A DNA stretch of 64,000 bases, taken from assembly GCA_015227615.1 (NCBI GenBank), contig JAALGZ010000009.1, positions 868,001 to 932,000 on the forward strand, in the 5' to 3' direction. A model generated the notes under the pieces. The model ran no database searches. It was not told where the DNA came from and was given only the letters and a program-made list of their open reading frames with translations. The stretch comes from Labyrinthula sp. Ha. Its lineage: Eukaryota > Sar > Bigyra > Labyrinthulida > Labyrinthulaceae. Shown here piece after piece: positions 8,897 through 22,500 of this stretch. How positions within the stretch are numbered: position 1 is the first letter of the stretch; each line of letters starts with the position of its first letter. Position numbers and translations under genes: made by a program.

Positions 8897-10402
8897 TCTC
8901 TTTATTATTTAAACAGAGTTAAATCAAAGTTTAAATTGTGGTGAATTTATTGGGGGAAAGTTTATCCACGTCACAGAAAGTTTAGGAAATGTCTACACGT
9001 GAAATAATTGAAGGGCGCGTGAAATATTTTTTGAAGTGTGCCTTGTGAAAAGTTGTGGTAAAAATATACGGTAATAAGAAGAAAAACGAGAGCTTATCAT
9101 ATCACGAAAGATATCATTTTAATAAAGATCACTGGTTGAGTTCTATTTATTTAAGGATTTCTATTGGATATGTTTTATCACTTTTACTTATATTTATTTT
9201 CAACCCAATCTTTAGATCGTAACAAAATATACATTATTGAATAGAAATAATGAAAAACTTGATCTCTTATGAAGAGGAAAGAGATCTAAGAAAAAAAGGG
9301 TGAGCTAAAGAATGAAGTGATAATATTTATATCTTTTTTCTTCTTAGAAAGAAAAACAACAACTTTTGGTATTTATGAGTGTGGAAAATGATGTCACGGT
9401 AGACTTTTTCCTGGCTTTACGATGAACTATTTTCTCTCACGTAAATTCGTTTGATTTTGCTCTGGTTTTACGAAAAAACAGTGATTTATGGTTGCTCAAA
9501 GTTTTCTTCTTGTTTTTAATTAGGTCAAATTAGAAAATTCAACGATCCTGGCAATATATAGCTGTGGTTTAAAAATTTGACTAAGTTCTGGTTGTCTTGT
9601 GAAAGTAGAGTAGATTAATTTCACAAGACGTACGAAAACTTAACTCTCTTGTTTCACTTTTAGGTTCTTCCTTATCTGCCTTCTATTTTCAAAGATTTGA
9701 ACTTTCTGTTTAAGTAGTGTTCAGTTTATTTTTTGATTTACCAACTCTATATACTTGAGGTTTATACTAGTTCTTTCAACTTTCTGATATCTTAACTTTA
9801 CCAATCGTATATTTATTTGTTCATTTTTTACTCTATTCTATCTTAAGACTGACTTTAGTATATGAAAAGCTCAGATGTACCTTTCCAATTGGATCCACAA
9901 CATACTAGAATCCTGCAGCGTAATACTTTCTTTAAAACTTATCAAATGAGCTTTTAGTGTTTATATGCCTTCGGACGCTCTTGAGATCTTATCTACGGTA
10001 GTAGAATGTTAGAGGAAATAATTTATTCAACACTTTCTTAATCTATTTCTAATTCCGTGCCTCAGCAACTCTTGAGGAAACAAACGAAGTACATCATCTT
10101 CGGATTTATTTGCTTGAGACTTAAAAATAGCTTTTAACTGAGTTTAAGATATAATCTAGTAGTATGACTATGGTTAACTTATTAATCTTAGCATCAACAA
10201 CGCTTCTAAAAGCAGCTGCATGGTACGTTTTCTCTTTACATGTTCTGGTAGCAAAAATGCTCTTCTAAACTCTTCGACTATATAATAGTACGAATAAATC
10301 TATTCCGGAACCAATAGTTAATATAAACGAAGAAAAAAGAAGAGATAAATTCAGAAGAATGTGTTTTTCTCTTAACCTTCTACCACTTGTGTTTACATTT
10401 CT
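8897..10402. other. Gene-poor AT-rich region
   Basis: No credible coding frame, RNA gene or repeat was recognised on either strand. Sequence is AT-rich with scattered short A/T runs. Confidence 0.5.
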
Positions 10403-10717
10403 TCAGAAGTGATGTCCATGTTGGTCATAGAGCCTCATGGGCCATGAAGCCCAAGTAATATTATTTACTTCTTTAAGGTTAGAGCCCAGCATAGTTGGTC
10501 TACACATATCATCGACACGAAACCTTATTTTATTTTTGTGTATCACCAGGTAATGATAATAGACAACGCTTTCCATCTCTGCTTCTAAGTAATCTGTTTT
10601 GAACAGAGTTATTCCTAAGTGCGAAATTGGTAATCTATAAAACATTATTCTGAATAAAAATATGTTTGACATTGCTATTGCGGAGACTATAAGGTAGCAA
10701 GCAATATTGTTGCGCAT
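10403..10717 (-). pseudogene. Possible remnant of a type II membrane enzyme (104 codons)
   Basis: The frame encodes a basic N-terminus and a strong hydrophobic segment (IACYLIVSAIAMSNIFLF), then about 70 residues including KIRFRVDDMC and NNITWASWPMRLYDQHG. The FRVxDxC element followed by a W-x(3)-LY motif is faintly like the tail of sulfotransferase-type lumenal enzymes. If so, the catalytic middle is missing and this is a deleted copy. It stands alone in a gene-poor stretch. It could also be a small orphan gene or chance. Confidence 0.25.
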
Positions 10718-13700
10718 GACACAATCTAATATGACAGAATGATCAAATTTAGACTCAGAAACATGGACAATAGGTAGAATTTCTTGGAGGCAAGTTCTAG
10801 GGGTCCATTGCTTCTGATACCGAATGCAACCATTGGCGTGGATTTGATAAAACGTACGAGTGAAACGAGAGTTAGACTTAACTTTTTCTTAAAATGAAAT
10901 TACGCTCTTGTTTTGAAAAAAATAATGAATCACATGATTCCACAGGTTCAAATTATGCACTCTTACACTCTAATAGTATTGTTATGTGCATTTAAAATGG
11001 CTAATAAAGCTAGGTTCATACTTTCTTTCTATATAACCCATAATTACACCCTAAATTTTTAATTGTTAGTGGGCATAAGGTTTCATGTTTTTGTACAGGT
11101 AATATGATATAAGCTTCCTTTGAGTGATGTACCTATAGATAAGCTTTTACGACCTGTCATCAATACTCGTATTCCCAGTGTAGAGGATCATGGTAAGCAA
11201 AGGAGATTTTCTTGTATTATAATTCTATTAATATAGTGAGTTAAGTAAGTCCCTAAGTTATATCTCCTTGACTTAGGCGCTTACCATGATCGGATGCTAG
11301 CAACAAACTTCATTTTTATACCTGCAGTAGCGCTATAATGTGGACATTTAAGAATTGAGAGGTGAAAGTACTAACACACCGTATTCACTTGGGTGATAAA
11401 ATGGATTTCTCTCTAACTAATACAAAGCTAACTTCCATAGCTAAGAAAGTATCTCTAACCAATTAAAATGCGAATATGGAACTGCCAGTGATATCTACAT
11501 ATCCAGATAATTCTTGAGGCTTCCTTTCGCAGTGAAATATTGCTGAAAGGCACTCTTCCTATGTTTTACCAAGTATGAATAGAGTTAATTTCACTTAGTT
11601 TTAGAGGTTATTTAGTATCTGCACTTATGCTAAAGATAGGGATCCAATATACTCAATTTTATCTTCGTCATTCAAGTTACTCTCCCTTAATGTTAGCATT
11701 GATTGCTTTGATTAGCATAGCTTTAGATAATCTCTGATTTGAGTTGTAAATCCCGAAAGAAAGTTCTAAGGCAACAGGCTAGCAGATATTTTTAAAGAAT
11801 GAACTTTAGATCCGTATAGAGTGTCCTTGTGATTTTCTGCCTAATATTGAGCTGAATTTGCATCTTTATCTGTCCGAGGGATCTTTAGACATTCTATTCA
11901 TGTATTTTCCTCATTTTATCCAGGTTCATAATAGAGAGAAGTAGATTGTTGCAAATAAACTTGTGCTAACGAAGGTACTGGGTATAGAACAACGGATTTG
12001 TTGAAATTGAGACTGTGTTTGACACCAAATTATTGTTCTTCTTAGCAAATTTTCTTATTGGCTTTAGGTACATTTTCTTGTATAAGCTACATGAGACCTC
12101 TTCGATGACACTTCGTATTCAGCTTATGTAAATCCCAGGTTAGTATCCATTTTTCTAATAAATTTAGCATACATAAAATATACTAGTAGTAGTACTCAGA
12201 GAATAAATTTCTAGCCCAAAGCCTACATGCCTTTGCATCATAATTCATAGCCAAAATATACGTCTCCAAGTATTTTCACCAGGTAAAATAAGCTTAACAG
12301 AAAATGAGTACCCCCCCACGTCTCTCAATGGTTTGAAAAAGCGAGACAATAAATTAATGTTATACACTTTGCTCTCTCTTTCTTGAAAGCTCGGCAGATA
12401 TTTTTCCTGCGGGGTTAAGATGGATAATTATTTTATATATGAGCTACGGTTGCTGAACTTTGTCTAATACAAGCTTGCAACAATTACAATTTGAACTACA
12501 AGCTATCTGTTTTCTAGCGTTGTCATCAACAAAAATTAATTACAAGTTAGGTTCAGGAAATGCGTAAGAATCTCATTTAATTTTGAATATATCCCTTTGC
12601 ATATTTGCGGTGAGACTTGAATTCCAAGTGTCCAAATTGGAAAATAGTTTTGTCGGTGGATGAAGTAACCCAACTCTCTACCGAGAGGGTTCATTACATT
12701 TCTTCAAATATGCCCGAGCCAAATATCCTGATTCCTAATTTGCTTATGTGCAAAATTCTAGCCAATTACTTAATCTTTTCTGTTTGTTTATGATTTGAGA
12801 TTCTTATGCCCTTTGATATTCGTTTATGTCTCTATACTACGTCGTCTAGAAGAAGAAATTATGCAATCCATTTTCTTCCAAAGAGTAATAAGATAGGCAG
12901 CTCTTAGATATTTGTTGTATTGAAGACTAATAAATCTAAGCTAAAATAAGTATTTATAGTAATTTAATTATTTTTAGTGTTCAAGCAAGAAAAAAAACCA
13001 AATTAATTAAGTGAATTGTTCCGTACCACAGTCTTCTGTTTTAATATCAGAGGTAGTACACGACCTCTATTTAATCCATCAATATTCCATAGTTTAGTGG
13101 TTGTGTACTGCACTATGACTTTTCCAATTTCAGGGTATGTTTACCGGTAGTCTAAGAATTTTTTTATGAAAGGATCAGCATGATTTGACTGTGGATTTTT
13201 ATAGTCGCTTGCGTACTATTTGGGTATCCGCAGCACTAGCAGAGAATTCATATTCTAATTAGCCTCATTCCAGTTGATGGATAATATTTTCTAGATCTCA
13301 CATAGTTTTATACTTTTAAATTTATTTGGAAAAATGCTAGACATATGGGAATATCAGTTTCTTGCAAATTAAAGGTTCTATGATAAAAACTAAAGCATAT
13401 TAGAATTACTAGACTAGGCATTACGTTTCCTAAATCAAAACTACTGCGCTTTCTCTGCCCTTTAAGTTCAAGTTAGTATCGAATAAAATTCCTTGCAGCA
13501 AATAGAGACTTAGGATGCGGAATGATTTTTGAATGAGATAGCGAAACATATGTCACAATAAGTATATGAATGGATATGGATACTTTCATCATATATATTA
13601 TTATTATTATTTTTATGATCTTGAGCAGTTCAGGTTTCTAGAAGGTGAAAGTTATTCCATTTACTTTGATGAAACTTAAGGTCATTCAGTGTCAATTATA

Positions 13701-15214
13701 CCTGAAAATTTTGATCAAGTGTACTTGATAAAATTATACTGAGTAAGGATAATTCCAGGGCCTATATAATATGGGAAAAGAGACAAACAACAATGCGTCT
13801 AGTTAGTTGTTGAGATTTTGAGTACAAGAATTCAATTGGGAAGGTTAGTTGGAAGATTTTAATTATCGCTAATAGATATGTTTTTTGTGGGAAGTGGCTT
13901 GACTTAAATGAGTTTTGCTTAAATATTCCAAATAAGTAATAAATTATAACAATAACGTATAAAAATGCAGTATTGTACACCAAAAAATAAATTGAATATC
14001 TCTCATAGAATTTTTGTATTTTTTTTCGATTCTTGGATTCAGCTACTTATAACATTCCGTAGAAGATGCTGGAGAAGTTTAATCATATGCAATGCTTTAG
14101 CTTATGACTCCTGTGTTCATACTAAAAAATAGTTATATTTAAAGATTAGGGTCATTTGGCTCCTAGAGAAAATTGAAGAAGAATAGAATGCAAGCATCCA
14201 GAAAACAGACAAAAGCCACTGTTAGATTAATAAAATGAATAGGACCTTTTTTCCTTATAGGTAAAGTTAAAAGAATGGTGCTGGTACTCCAATTGTTCTT
14301 AGGTGAAGAATCTTCAAAAAATATCAAGAAATCATAACATTTTTCCAAATGAACTTTTCTTCACTATCCTTTCCAACAACTTGATTTAAAACTTCATGTA
14401 ATATTCTGTACCTTGCCTTCCTTGTACTTGGAACTCAATGATACTGAACTTTTAGTAGATTAATTTCTACTGGAATAGTTAGAGTTAGATCAAGCCCGGA
14501 GGGTGATATCTTCTGCAGCTTCCTTATCCAGAAAAAAGTAATTTGGAATACTAAGTTTAGCTGTATAGAGTAAGAATCTCCACACATAGTCCAACAAAGA
14601 AAGGAGTTCTCTTGTTATGAAGCACCTTCCTAGAGTTTTATCAGCTTACCTCGACAAACTTCCCGCAGGTCTCAACTTAAGCTCAGAAAATAATGCTTGT
14701 AGAAAGAAGAGGAAATTACTTTATAACCAGTGTGTCTATTAAGTATAGCTATTCTTCTGAAGCGTCAAAGATTATGAATAATGCATTACCAATGACCAAT
14801 ATGCCTTCTTGAAAGAATCTACCAAAATTACTACTGGCCTTAGTATTTTTTTTTGAATTTTTATTTTTTTTCTATTCTTGCAGTTGATCAAATTAAATCC
14901 TTTATCTGGGGAAGTACGATCTATAGAGGCTATGCTACAGTAGTGCTCAAATATGAAAGCTCCGGCTTCATGGTATATAAATAAGCTGTTTTCCAACATT
15001 AAGCATCCTTGACTGTACCTTTGCACATCTCAACATTTGGAAATGAACCTCCTTTTTCTAAGCAAAAATTCTCGTCAAAAATTTAGAGAGAGAATATACA
15101 TCATTCTCTATACAGCAGATTTCTATTTCTAGGAAGATTTCCAGTGTTTGATTGAATTAAAATCATTTTTCCGCTGTCAGGAGAGCAAAATTATTAAATC
15201 ACGTTAATTATGTA
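10718..15214. other. Gene-poor AT-rich region
   Basis: About 4.5 kb with only short frames (for example minus-strand 13762-13983, 14163-14348 and 14772-15026), none with a recognisable motif or neighbouring splice signals that would join them. A short TTA run lies near 13596. Confidence 0.5.
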
Positions 15215-15326
15215 GAGTTGCGCAAATGGCAATTGATAAGTGCTAACCTAGTAAGAACACCAAAAACTTCCATGTCTCGCATGTAAAGAGACATTGCGCA
15301 CTCAAAAGACCCTGTGTCTTTTTTTT
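15215..15326 (+). ncRNA. Candidate structured RNA with terminator-like 3' hairpin
   Basis: Three nested or adjacent stems are visible in a stretch with no coding frame. GAG plus TGCGCAA at 15215-15225 pairs with TTGCGCACTC at 15294-15303 (one bulged T). Inside this, ATGTCTC (15272-15278) pairs with GAGACAT (15288-15294), with one base competing with the outer stem. Immediately after, AAAAGAC (15304-15310) pairs with GTCTTTT (15316-15322) around a CCTGT loop and runs into eight T residues (15319-15326), the usual RNA polymerase III stop. I could not match it to U1, U2, U4, U5, U6, SRP, RNase P or a tRNA. No promoter was identified. The structure was judged by eye only. Confidence 0.35.
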
Positions 15327-15733
15327 GTTAGAATGAGAAACAATTTAATAGTCAACCAAAAGTCTGGTTTGGTTTTCATGGATAATATTGCTGTAACCCG
15401 GAATATTCGACCTGCAGGACGCAGGTAACTCAAATTTGAAACAATTTAAATAGAAAAATCTAACTTGAAAGTTTTGATCGTATACATTCCTTCTAGGGTA
15501 CAAAGTTCAAAGGTACGAAGTTTTGTTTAATTCTTCAAAGTCCAAATATAGCTCTTTATCATTAGCTGGTTTTCTTTCCCTCTTCGTACCTAATAGAATA
15601 ATAACAAGACCATAGATGAAAGAATGTAAGTTAAAATCACCCAAGAACCTCCTGTGGATTTTTTAGTTGCAATCGATATTCTTTTTCTAATAAAACATCT
15701 TGCTAGAAGACTTCTAAGCAGAAAGTGCTTCTC

Positions 15734-16817
15734 TCATACTAGAATCCTATCTAACGATACATCTTTGACAACATTGTCAAATTCAACTTGCATGAACACG
15801 TTATCGACAAGCGGTGATAAAGATTGAGCAAAACATCTGTAAACATATCTCACTCCATTAACAACCACAGTGCTCCGAAACCATATTGAACCACCTCTTT
15901 GGAGTACTGGTGCAGCTTCTTTACGTGCATGAAAGAATTCTGTGATACTTGGAACTAGCTCCATCACATTTGATATAGATCCAAAGCAAACTTGGAATAC
16001 AGTATCTGCAAAAACAAGGCGACCATCGAGTGTACTAAGCGAGAAATTGCTGACAGGATCTAAACATAAAAGAAATATGAATATATACACTCCTTCCTGA
16101 AGAATTGTTGTTCAATTGGTGGGAGCAGAAAGTCTTTTGATAAGAAATATGATTGAGAAGCCATCAAAGTTAACATGTAAGCAACAGCTGAATAATTGAA
16201 AGGTCGAGAAACTTGCTTTCCTTGCTTTAAGAATTCCATCATTTGATTTTGAGACATATGTAAGAAAATTTCCAATGAAGACAAATCATGTACATTTTTT
16301 GGTCCATTCCTCATTTTAACTGTTGACAAACTTTGAGACTAAACGGTTATTAAACAAGAAAAAATACTTGTTCTAGAAAACAAACTTCTTGTTTTTCATG
16401 ATATCCATAAGGATATTCAAATGCAGGTAACCAACCACCTGCCTTGTTCCTTTTAAAGAGTTTTCTATTTCCTAAGACTGGTTTGAATGGATCAACAGGT
16501 TTTCCACAAGGTGAAACTTCTCGTAGCTTTTTAAGAATACTAATTTCAACATCACGTACAAAGGGAGATCGCCCATCTGCTCCTCGTAAATGAGCATATA
16601 TAGTTCGTCTAAATGCTCCTTTTGGATTTTTCAACTGTCCGCTTCGGGTTTTTACCCACTCTTTAAAGCAATCTTTGGAGATGATATTCTCGAAAATAAG
16701 TTTCTAAAGAATATATATTTGACAATAAAATACATCACTCACATCTCGTCGAGTGAACTTATAAAATACTTGTAGTGAACTTTTCATGTTCGTCCTGACA
16801 AGTCGATTTTCTTCCAT
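15734..16817 (-). CDS. Unrecognised four-exon gene (331 aa)
   Basis: Exons at 16734-16817, 16368-16703, 16089-16338 and 15734-16059 are joined by introns of 30, 29 and 29 nt (16704-16733, 16339-16367, 16060-16088), all GT-AG and ending CTTTAG or GTTTAG. The joined frame is open for 331 residues. The N-terminal exon is helical and charged; the rest contains a basic KNPKGAFRRTIYAHLRGADG segment, a mixed middle and a C-terminal alpha/beta-looking region (GGSIWFRSTVVVNGVRYVYR). There are no membrane segments. Upstream of the chosen ATG, 16820-16905 encodes in another frame a basic, leucine-spaced helix (KEKRRKEIKDQV then LRLEEEIVNL), like a bZIP or coiled coil, so a further 5' exon is likely. A helix followed by a START-like domain, as in some stramenopile proteins, is a guess. 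Function unknown. Confidence 0.65.
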
Positions 16818-19013
16818 AACACTTTCCACCCTAAGTTCACGATCTCTTCTTCAAGACGCAGCACTTGATCTTTTATTTCTTTCCTTCTCTTCTCTTTTCA
16901 AGAAAATTATTTACAATTACTTTTTCTCCTTCTTCTCTATAATTATGTTTTAAAAACAAAAACAAATTTTCAGTGTAGGGATTAAGAGTTGGGATAAATG
17001 ACCGGATTCAATAACTTCCTCTTAAGACAAAGCCGAAGTTCTATTTACTTAATATACACCTATCAACCTACCAAAACCCTACCAGTAACAATAATTCCTC
17101 TACCATAACCATTTCCTCCTAAGCTGATTCATGATTACTGGTATTCTTACGTACCATTTAATTTATACCAATATGTTATACTTCTCGGTATGTCTCAATC
17201 GATCATATTAAACAAAGGCGAAATAGAAATGGAGAAAAACAAGGAGAAAAACAAGGAGAAAAGACAAAAGAAATAACGATGATGAACTTAGGAGCTAATT
17301 CGGACTGAGTCCTAGCCTACATGCTTGCCTAAGTTTTGCCCTGCAACTCTATCTGTTGGATTTTTTCTTTGACTTCGTGCTATGGAGTTACCTTCTGTCG
17401 TTATTCGTTGTCCGGATCACGGGGTAACACCTAGTGTCTGCTTCAAGCACACTTTACCTTCGGCTAAAATATATTTGATGAATTGACAGTATCCAGCGAT
17501 CTAGTTGATCCATTATGCCATATTGATAAAATATCAGAGGAAGGGCTGCTATGTTCCCAAAGTATAACATTATATGAAACAGATTGAAAACAAATTGCAT
17601 ACGACAAAATTTCCAAAGACTGAGGTAAAATAATCCAGTTCGCTAATCACGTCGGAGATGATATGGAGGCCCAAGGAATGTTGTTGAAAATGAAAAAGGT
17701 TGTAGCTAGGTCATTTGTAAAGGTTTGGGGTCTTTGCTCACATTAGAGGTTGGTTATCTGGAGATAAGGGTAACTTGCTTGGATAATATAACAATTGTGG
17801 CATAAAGGTGATATGAACTAGCACAGGAGTGGGATGTTCTCAATAGCTTTTAGTTTTAGATGCTGATTGGCTTTGTCTTTCTGGCTTGTTTCTTGTTTTT
17901 GGCAACAGCCAAGCTCTTTTTGCTAGCTAGTTGTATCTTGTTTTGTATGATCTGACTTGGTTATGACTACTATGGAGAGGGACCAAGTTAAAGGTTCATA
18001 GCGGTACGTTGGTCGTTCTAAGAATATTCAAGATTTTTCAGAATGTCTTCAGAGTGGCTGTCGAACTGGTTCTTGTATTATTTCTTAGGTTGGGGTTGAG
18101 TTCGAAGATCTCTTTTGTAGGGTTCGCGTAGTATTACATTTCCAGGATTTTTTTAGTCAGTGCTCAAAGCTATGAAGCTCGTATAATATGCTTAGAAGTC
18201 AAGAAATGTAATCAGAGGTTTTAATTTTCTGTTCCTGCTGAACCTCATGACTTGCATTATGGCAGGATGTGCTCTTCTTGACGGCGTTTGCATGTTTTAA
18301 GGGATCGAAAGGGAGGTCGTTTTGAGATTTCACGCGAGTTGAGGAAGGATAATGGGTGTGCTCTAGTAGGTCCAAGGTTGAGAGATTGGTGAGTTGAGGC
18401 TAAAATTCTTGCTGCAAAACCTTTCGGAGGTGATACATGTTCCGTGGAGTTGGAGTATCACCGAACTCGAAGGTATCTAGTGCTTCTCCATATAATACAG
18501 ATTTGAGTCTTTTGGGAGGGGTTGAGTTTCCCTGGATATATGGTCTAAGTTGACTTAGGTTTTGTCAAAGACATGCTCGGCTACTTTGTTATTATTTTCT
18601 TTTGCTGTTTGACAAGTTCAGAGCATTAAATTCACTTTCTTCCATACTAAACCTATTGGTGTGGATGTTGTGAACTATATTCTACTTCTTTCCCGAGAGT
18701 AAATTCACTCTAGTGAGAAGGTTGATGTTTAGGCTCCAGTTTTCAATGTTCTAGAGGGATGATGCAAGAGCGATAGCTGTATGAGGTTCGGTTTCATCTG
18801 TTTATACGTTGAAGTGGCTGAAAGAAGGTTTTAACAATTCTTTTGTCTTTGTTGAAACGCATCTACTTCATGTTCCGGGGCCACTAGAGCTGTACTAGCT
18901 CTGTTGAGCTTCGAGCCAAGATGAAGATAACCTTTTGCAGGTTGGAGCAGTCTCCCGTTTAATTGAACAAAGTTTTCTTAAGGTTGCAACCTATTTTGAA
19001 TATTCTTTTTTTG
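16818..19013. other. Gene-poor region, partly decayed element sequence
   Basis: No intact gene. From about 17.3 kb the composition is less AT-rich than in the surrounding gaps and looks like eroded coding sequence. It lies just downstream, on the minus strand, of the reverse-transcriptase fossil at 19014-19560 and may be part of it. A short direct repeat of GGAGAAAAACAA units lies near 17230. Confidence 0.4.
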
Positions 19014-19560
19014 TCATGTTTCACAGCTAGAGTTCCGCGTCGATTCCAATTCGGGGGTTCTTTCTTGAAACCTAGAGCATTGATGGTGTTTGAGCGATCC
19101 CTTACGACTAAAGCACCGGTTGCAGTTTTTGCAGAACACTTTTTCTAGAATATCGTTTATGTCGTCATCCGTTTTTTTTGCAGCGTTGAAGCCAGGGTTT
19201 GTAAGGAGTATCTTTCCTTTGCTGCTGCTTAATTGAGGTCCAGAGATGTTTCCTATCTCTTGTACTAGAGTGATAAAGCTGACCATGTGCTCTTCCTGTT
19301 TACCGCTAACAACTATATCATCGACAACTGAAAGATCATTAAACTTTTTATTACTGGCTTCTAGGTTTCAGAGTGTATTGTGTTGGATGTGTTTCATGAA
19401 GAAGATCAGACAAGGGGCAAATATACTAGGAGATAAGGATTTACCTTGCAGTGATCTAGGGCAACAGTGAACAAACGTTTTGTGAGAGATAATATCTATT
19501 TTGAGCAGCCACCGCAAGAGAACTTCCCTCAGATAAACCCGTTCCGTTGAAAAATATCAC
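19014..19560 (-). mobile_element. Decayed reverse-transcriptase element, probably LINE-type
   Basis: Minus-strand fragments carry two reverse-transcriptase signatures in the expected order: a motif-4-like QGKSLSPSIFAP stretch, then a catalytic-box-like VVDDIVVSGK followed by a helix and an SSSKGKILL strand (motif 6-like). After these comes a Cys/His knuckle CKNCNRCFSRKGSLKHH. The G-x-SLSP form of motif 4 is typical of non-LTR retrotransposons, and a zinc knuckle after the polymerase is known in some LINE groups, but the family cannot be fixed from this. The copy is broken in several places and looks old. Its true ends are not visible; element sequence may extend toward 17.3 kb. Confidence 0.5.
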
Positions 19561-22500
19561 AACGTGATGTAATATTCCATACTTCGTTTGGGTTTACAAA
19601 GAACACACTAAGGGAGAATGGTGCGAGGTTTCCTTGAACTGTTTAAATTTTTGTAGGCATCACCATCGTTATCCTAGGAACGTTAATCAACGTTAGGCTA
19701 ACATTAGTAGAGATAAGCATAACCAGAATTTGCAATTCTTACTACTACCGTAGCCAGACGAAACTAAGAAAGTGGAAATTTAACTAGTGTTAGATTCGAC
19801 ATTCCATTAATACCGATGCCTAAATTCTTGCGTGTCTTCGATTCCATTGTCTTTCACAAGAAAGGCACTAGTTGCATGCTCTACAGCATTGTTTTTAAGT
19901 TGAAGCCCAAATTTTCATCGGGATAACTGAGGTTGAATTTTGAAGACTTCTGATCAAAGGGTCTTATATCTAGGTGATACGCTATAGGTAACAATTTCTT
20001 TTTAGGCCATTTACTTAAAACTTAGCTTCTGAGCTTGCTTCAGACAAGGAGCTTACTTATACCGTGGGGTGCCAAAAATTCTAGATTTTGCTTTATGAAA
20101 TGCTAACAGGAAAACTCACAGCTTATGATAGACGCTAGAAAACTTAACTGAAGCAACAAATGTTATTAAACTAAGATAGGATTTAATTAATTTTTTTCAG
20201 AATTCTCAAACAATAAATTTAGTACCTGTCTTAGAAGCATGTTATTGAGATAGTTGAAGTCAACATTGTGAAATACTTGAGTAGATTAAAATATTCAACA
20301 CAACCTGCCGATGACTGAGCTAGATCCATATAAGTAAAGCATGGTACCAAAAGACTGTTAAAAGTCTTTTCAAAGTTGCTAGCTTTGAATCACAGGATGT
20401 AGATTGAGCTATGGTTAAAGTGTAGAGTGTTATTACTAAGCTTCAAGCTCAAAACTTCTAGATAACTTTTCTAGCCGTATATATTAAGAAGTGTCCATGA
20501 TTTAAAGTTTCTTCCTAATATCCAATTAGTTTTTTATTAAGAATTTATTATTAAAGAATTAACAGTTTTCAATTTTTGAATAAGAGGAACTGAGAGTCGC
20601 AGTATGGGTAAATCATGTTTGCAACCAGGTCAGAACCTGGTCATTATAGTCAAACCACCTTATAGGTTGGTATCATTACCTAGAAGCAGTTTTTCAAGCT
20701 ATTTAACGGTTGTCATACACTCATATTAAGCTCATTTATATTTGCTCGTTGCTACTTAAAAACAGATTGCACAAAAATATTCCAAATTTTTGACATCTAC
20801 ATTGATAATACTTAGTTTCCTGCTTGTATCTACCGTTCTTATCAATTTAAGACAAGACACAAGATAACCTTTTATTATCATATTGCTGCCATTCGCTTTA
20901 TCTTTGCATTTCTCCGTAAAACGATCAACTCATTCTAAAATATGCACTTCTGAATTCGTTAATATTTTTCGAAGGGTTTTACGGCTTATAAGTTTGATTG
21001 CCCAATGGTCACGTTCCAACATAGCTGGATGGTTCTTTAATAGCTTTTCTCTTCTTGTGCATTGTATTACTGGACTCCTACTTCTTGCGAATTTGAAACA
21101 GATTTAATTCGGTATGTTTCGTAGCTCGTACTAAGAATCACATCCGCATCTTGTGTCGAAGTAGTGCTTTTTCTCCACTTCGATATGCTAATAACTAAAC
21201 ACAAAGGTTATTCTTGAATGAAACGCTTTGAACAAAACAACCAGTATGCAAATATTGTTGAACTAATTAGTCATGTCAAAAATTGTTTAATAATTTATGG
21301 TTTAGATCTCAAATTAATTTTTCTGAAGAGCGATATCATTAAGGGTGAAAATTTTTAGCGTGAAGCATACTCTATTGAGCTAGACAGCCTTGTCATTGTA
21401 TTGTTTCAGCAAGAAAGAGTAGAACTCCAGGTGGATCCAAGATTTAATTATATTGTCTAATACTTCTATGAATTAGCAGAGGAGCGTAACCTCACAAAAT
21501 CCTTTAAACTTACCACTGTTTAACTTTATGTGCCTTAGAATAATCTACTTAAGTTGGAAAAAAAAGACAAAGTTCTAAATGATTAGATGGAAACCACTTC
21601 AGGTATCGAATGCCAAACCTAAATTTATAGTTGAAGTCCTCTCTTCCATAAATGTAACGAGTTGCATATATGAAACGATTCATTTCTGTGTTGTGCAATG
21701 AGTAAGACAATGAAGTTTCATCGGAAACCCGCTTAGATGTTCAATAAAAAAATCTGGTATAAGTAAGAATGGTAGCTAACACTAAGAAAAATCACCTAAG
21801 TATATCTACCATTGATTACCGCTAGTGTAACCTGTAGTTTCCGATAGTATTTTTGACATTTAAAACCTGAAAAACTTATCATACTCTCCTCGCAAAATTC
21901 TTTTATCTGAAATATCGTTGAACCATTACATAACAATAAAATTGTTAACTTAAACTAAGATTATTCGTGCATGAAATATATCCTTTGAAGTAATTTCTTT
22001 TAGCTACTAGTGTATGTTTTCTCTCCAGTTAAACTATTCAAAAATACTTATTCATGTTTTAAATTTCTTCTAACTATAAGTAACATGCAGTTTTCATCAT
22101 ATTGAAAACCTAAGGTACTGAATATCCAAATTGTAGAATAGAACACTTGTTTTAGCTTCGTGATGAAACATATATGTATACTTTCTTTTTACAGTACTTA
22201 ATCTTCATCGGTTATTCACACAAAGAATAATGTCGCCGTATACCAGTACAAATAATAGATCCAGCTTACATATTTAGATTTTTTGTCCAGTAAAGTATCG
22301 AGGTCTTGACGTGGCCGAGTGTCAGTTGTGTAAAGGTCTCAGTTTTATTCTTTAATGTGTCTTATAAAAATATTCTCTCTTCTTTTTCGTTAACTTAGTA
22401 ATTAATTAACCGAGCTACTATTAGATGAAATGACATCATCTAAGTGAAATATAAATAAAACATTAATACTAACTACAGAGATATTTTCCAAAAGGGCATT

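Noticed and set aside
13590-13615. TTA microsatellite
   Set aside because: Only a few units in an AT-rich background.
17225-17275. Tandem GGAGAAAAACAA repeat
   Set aside because: Two to three imperfect units; too short to be informative.
22300-22345. String like a tRNA-Leu/Ser D arm (GTGGCCGAGTG)
   Set aside because: No anticodon stem or T arm follows within 90 bp on either strand.
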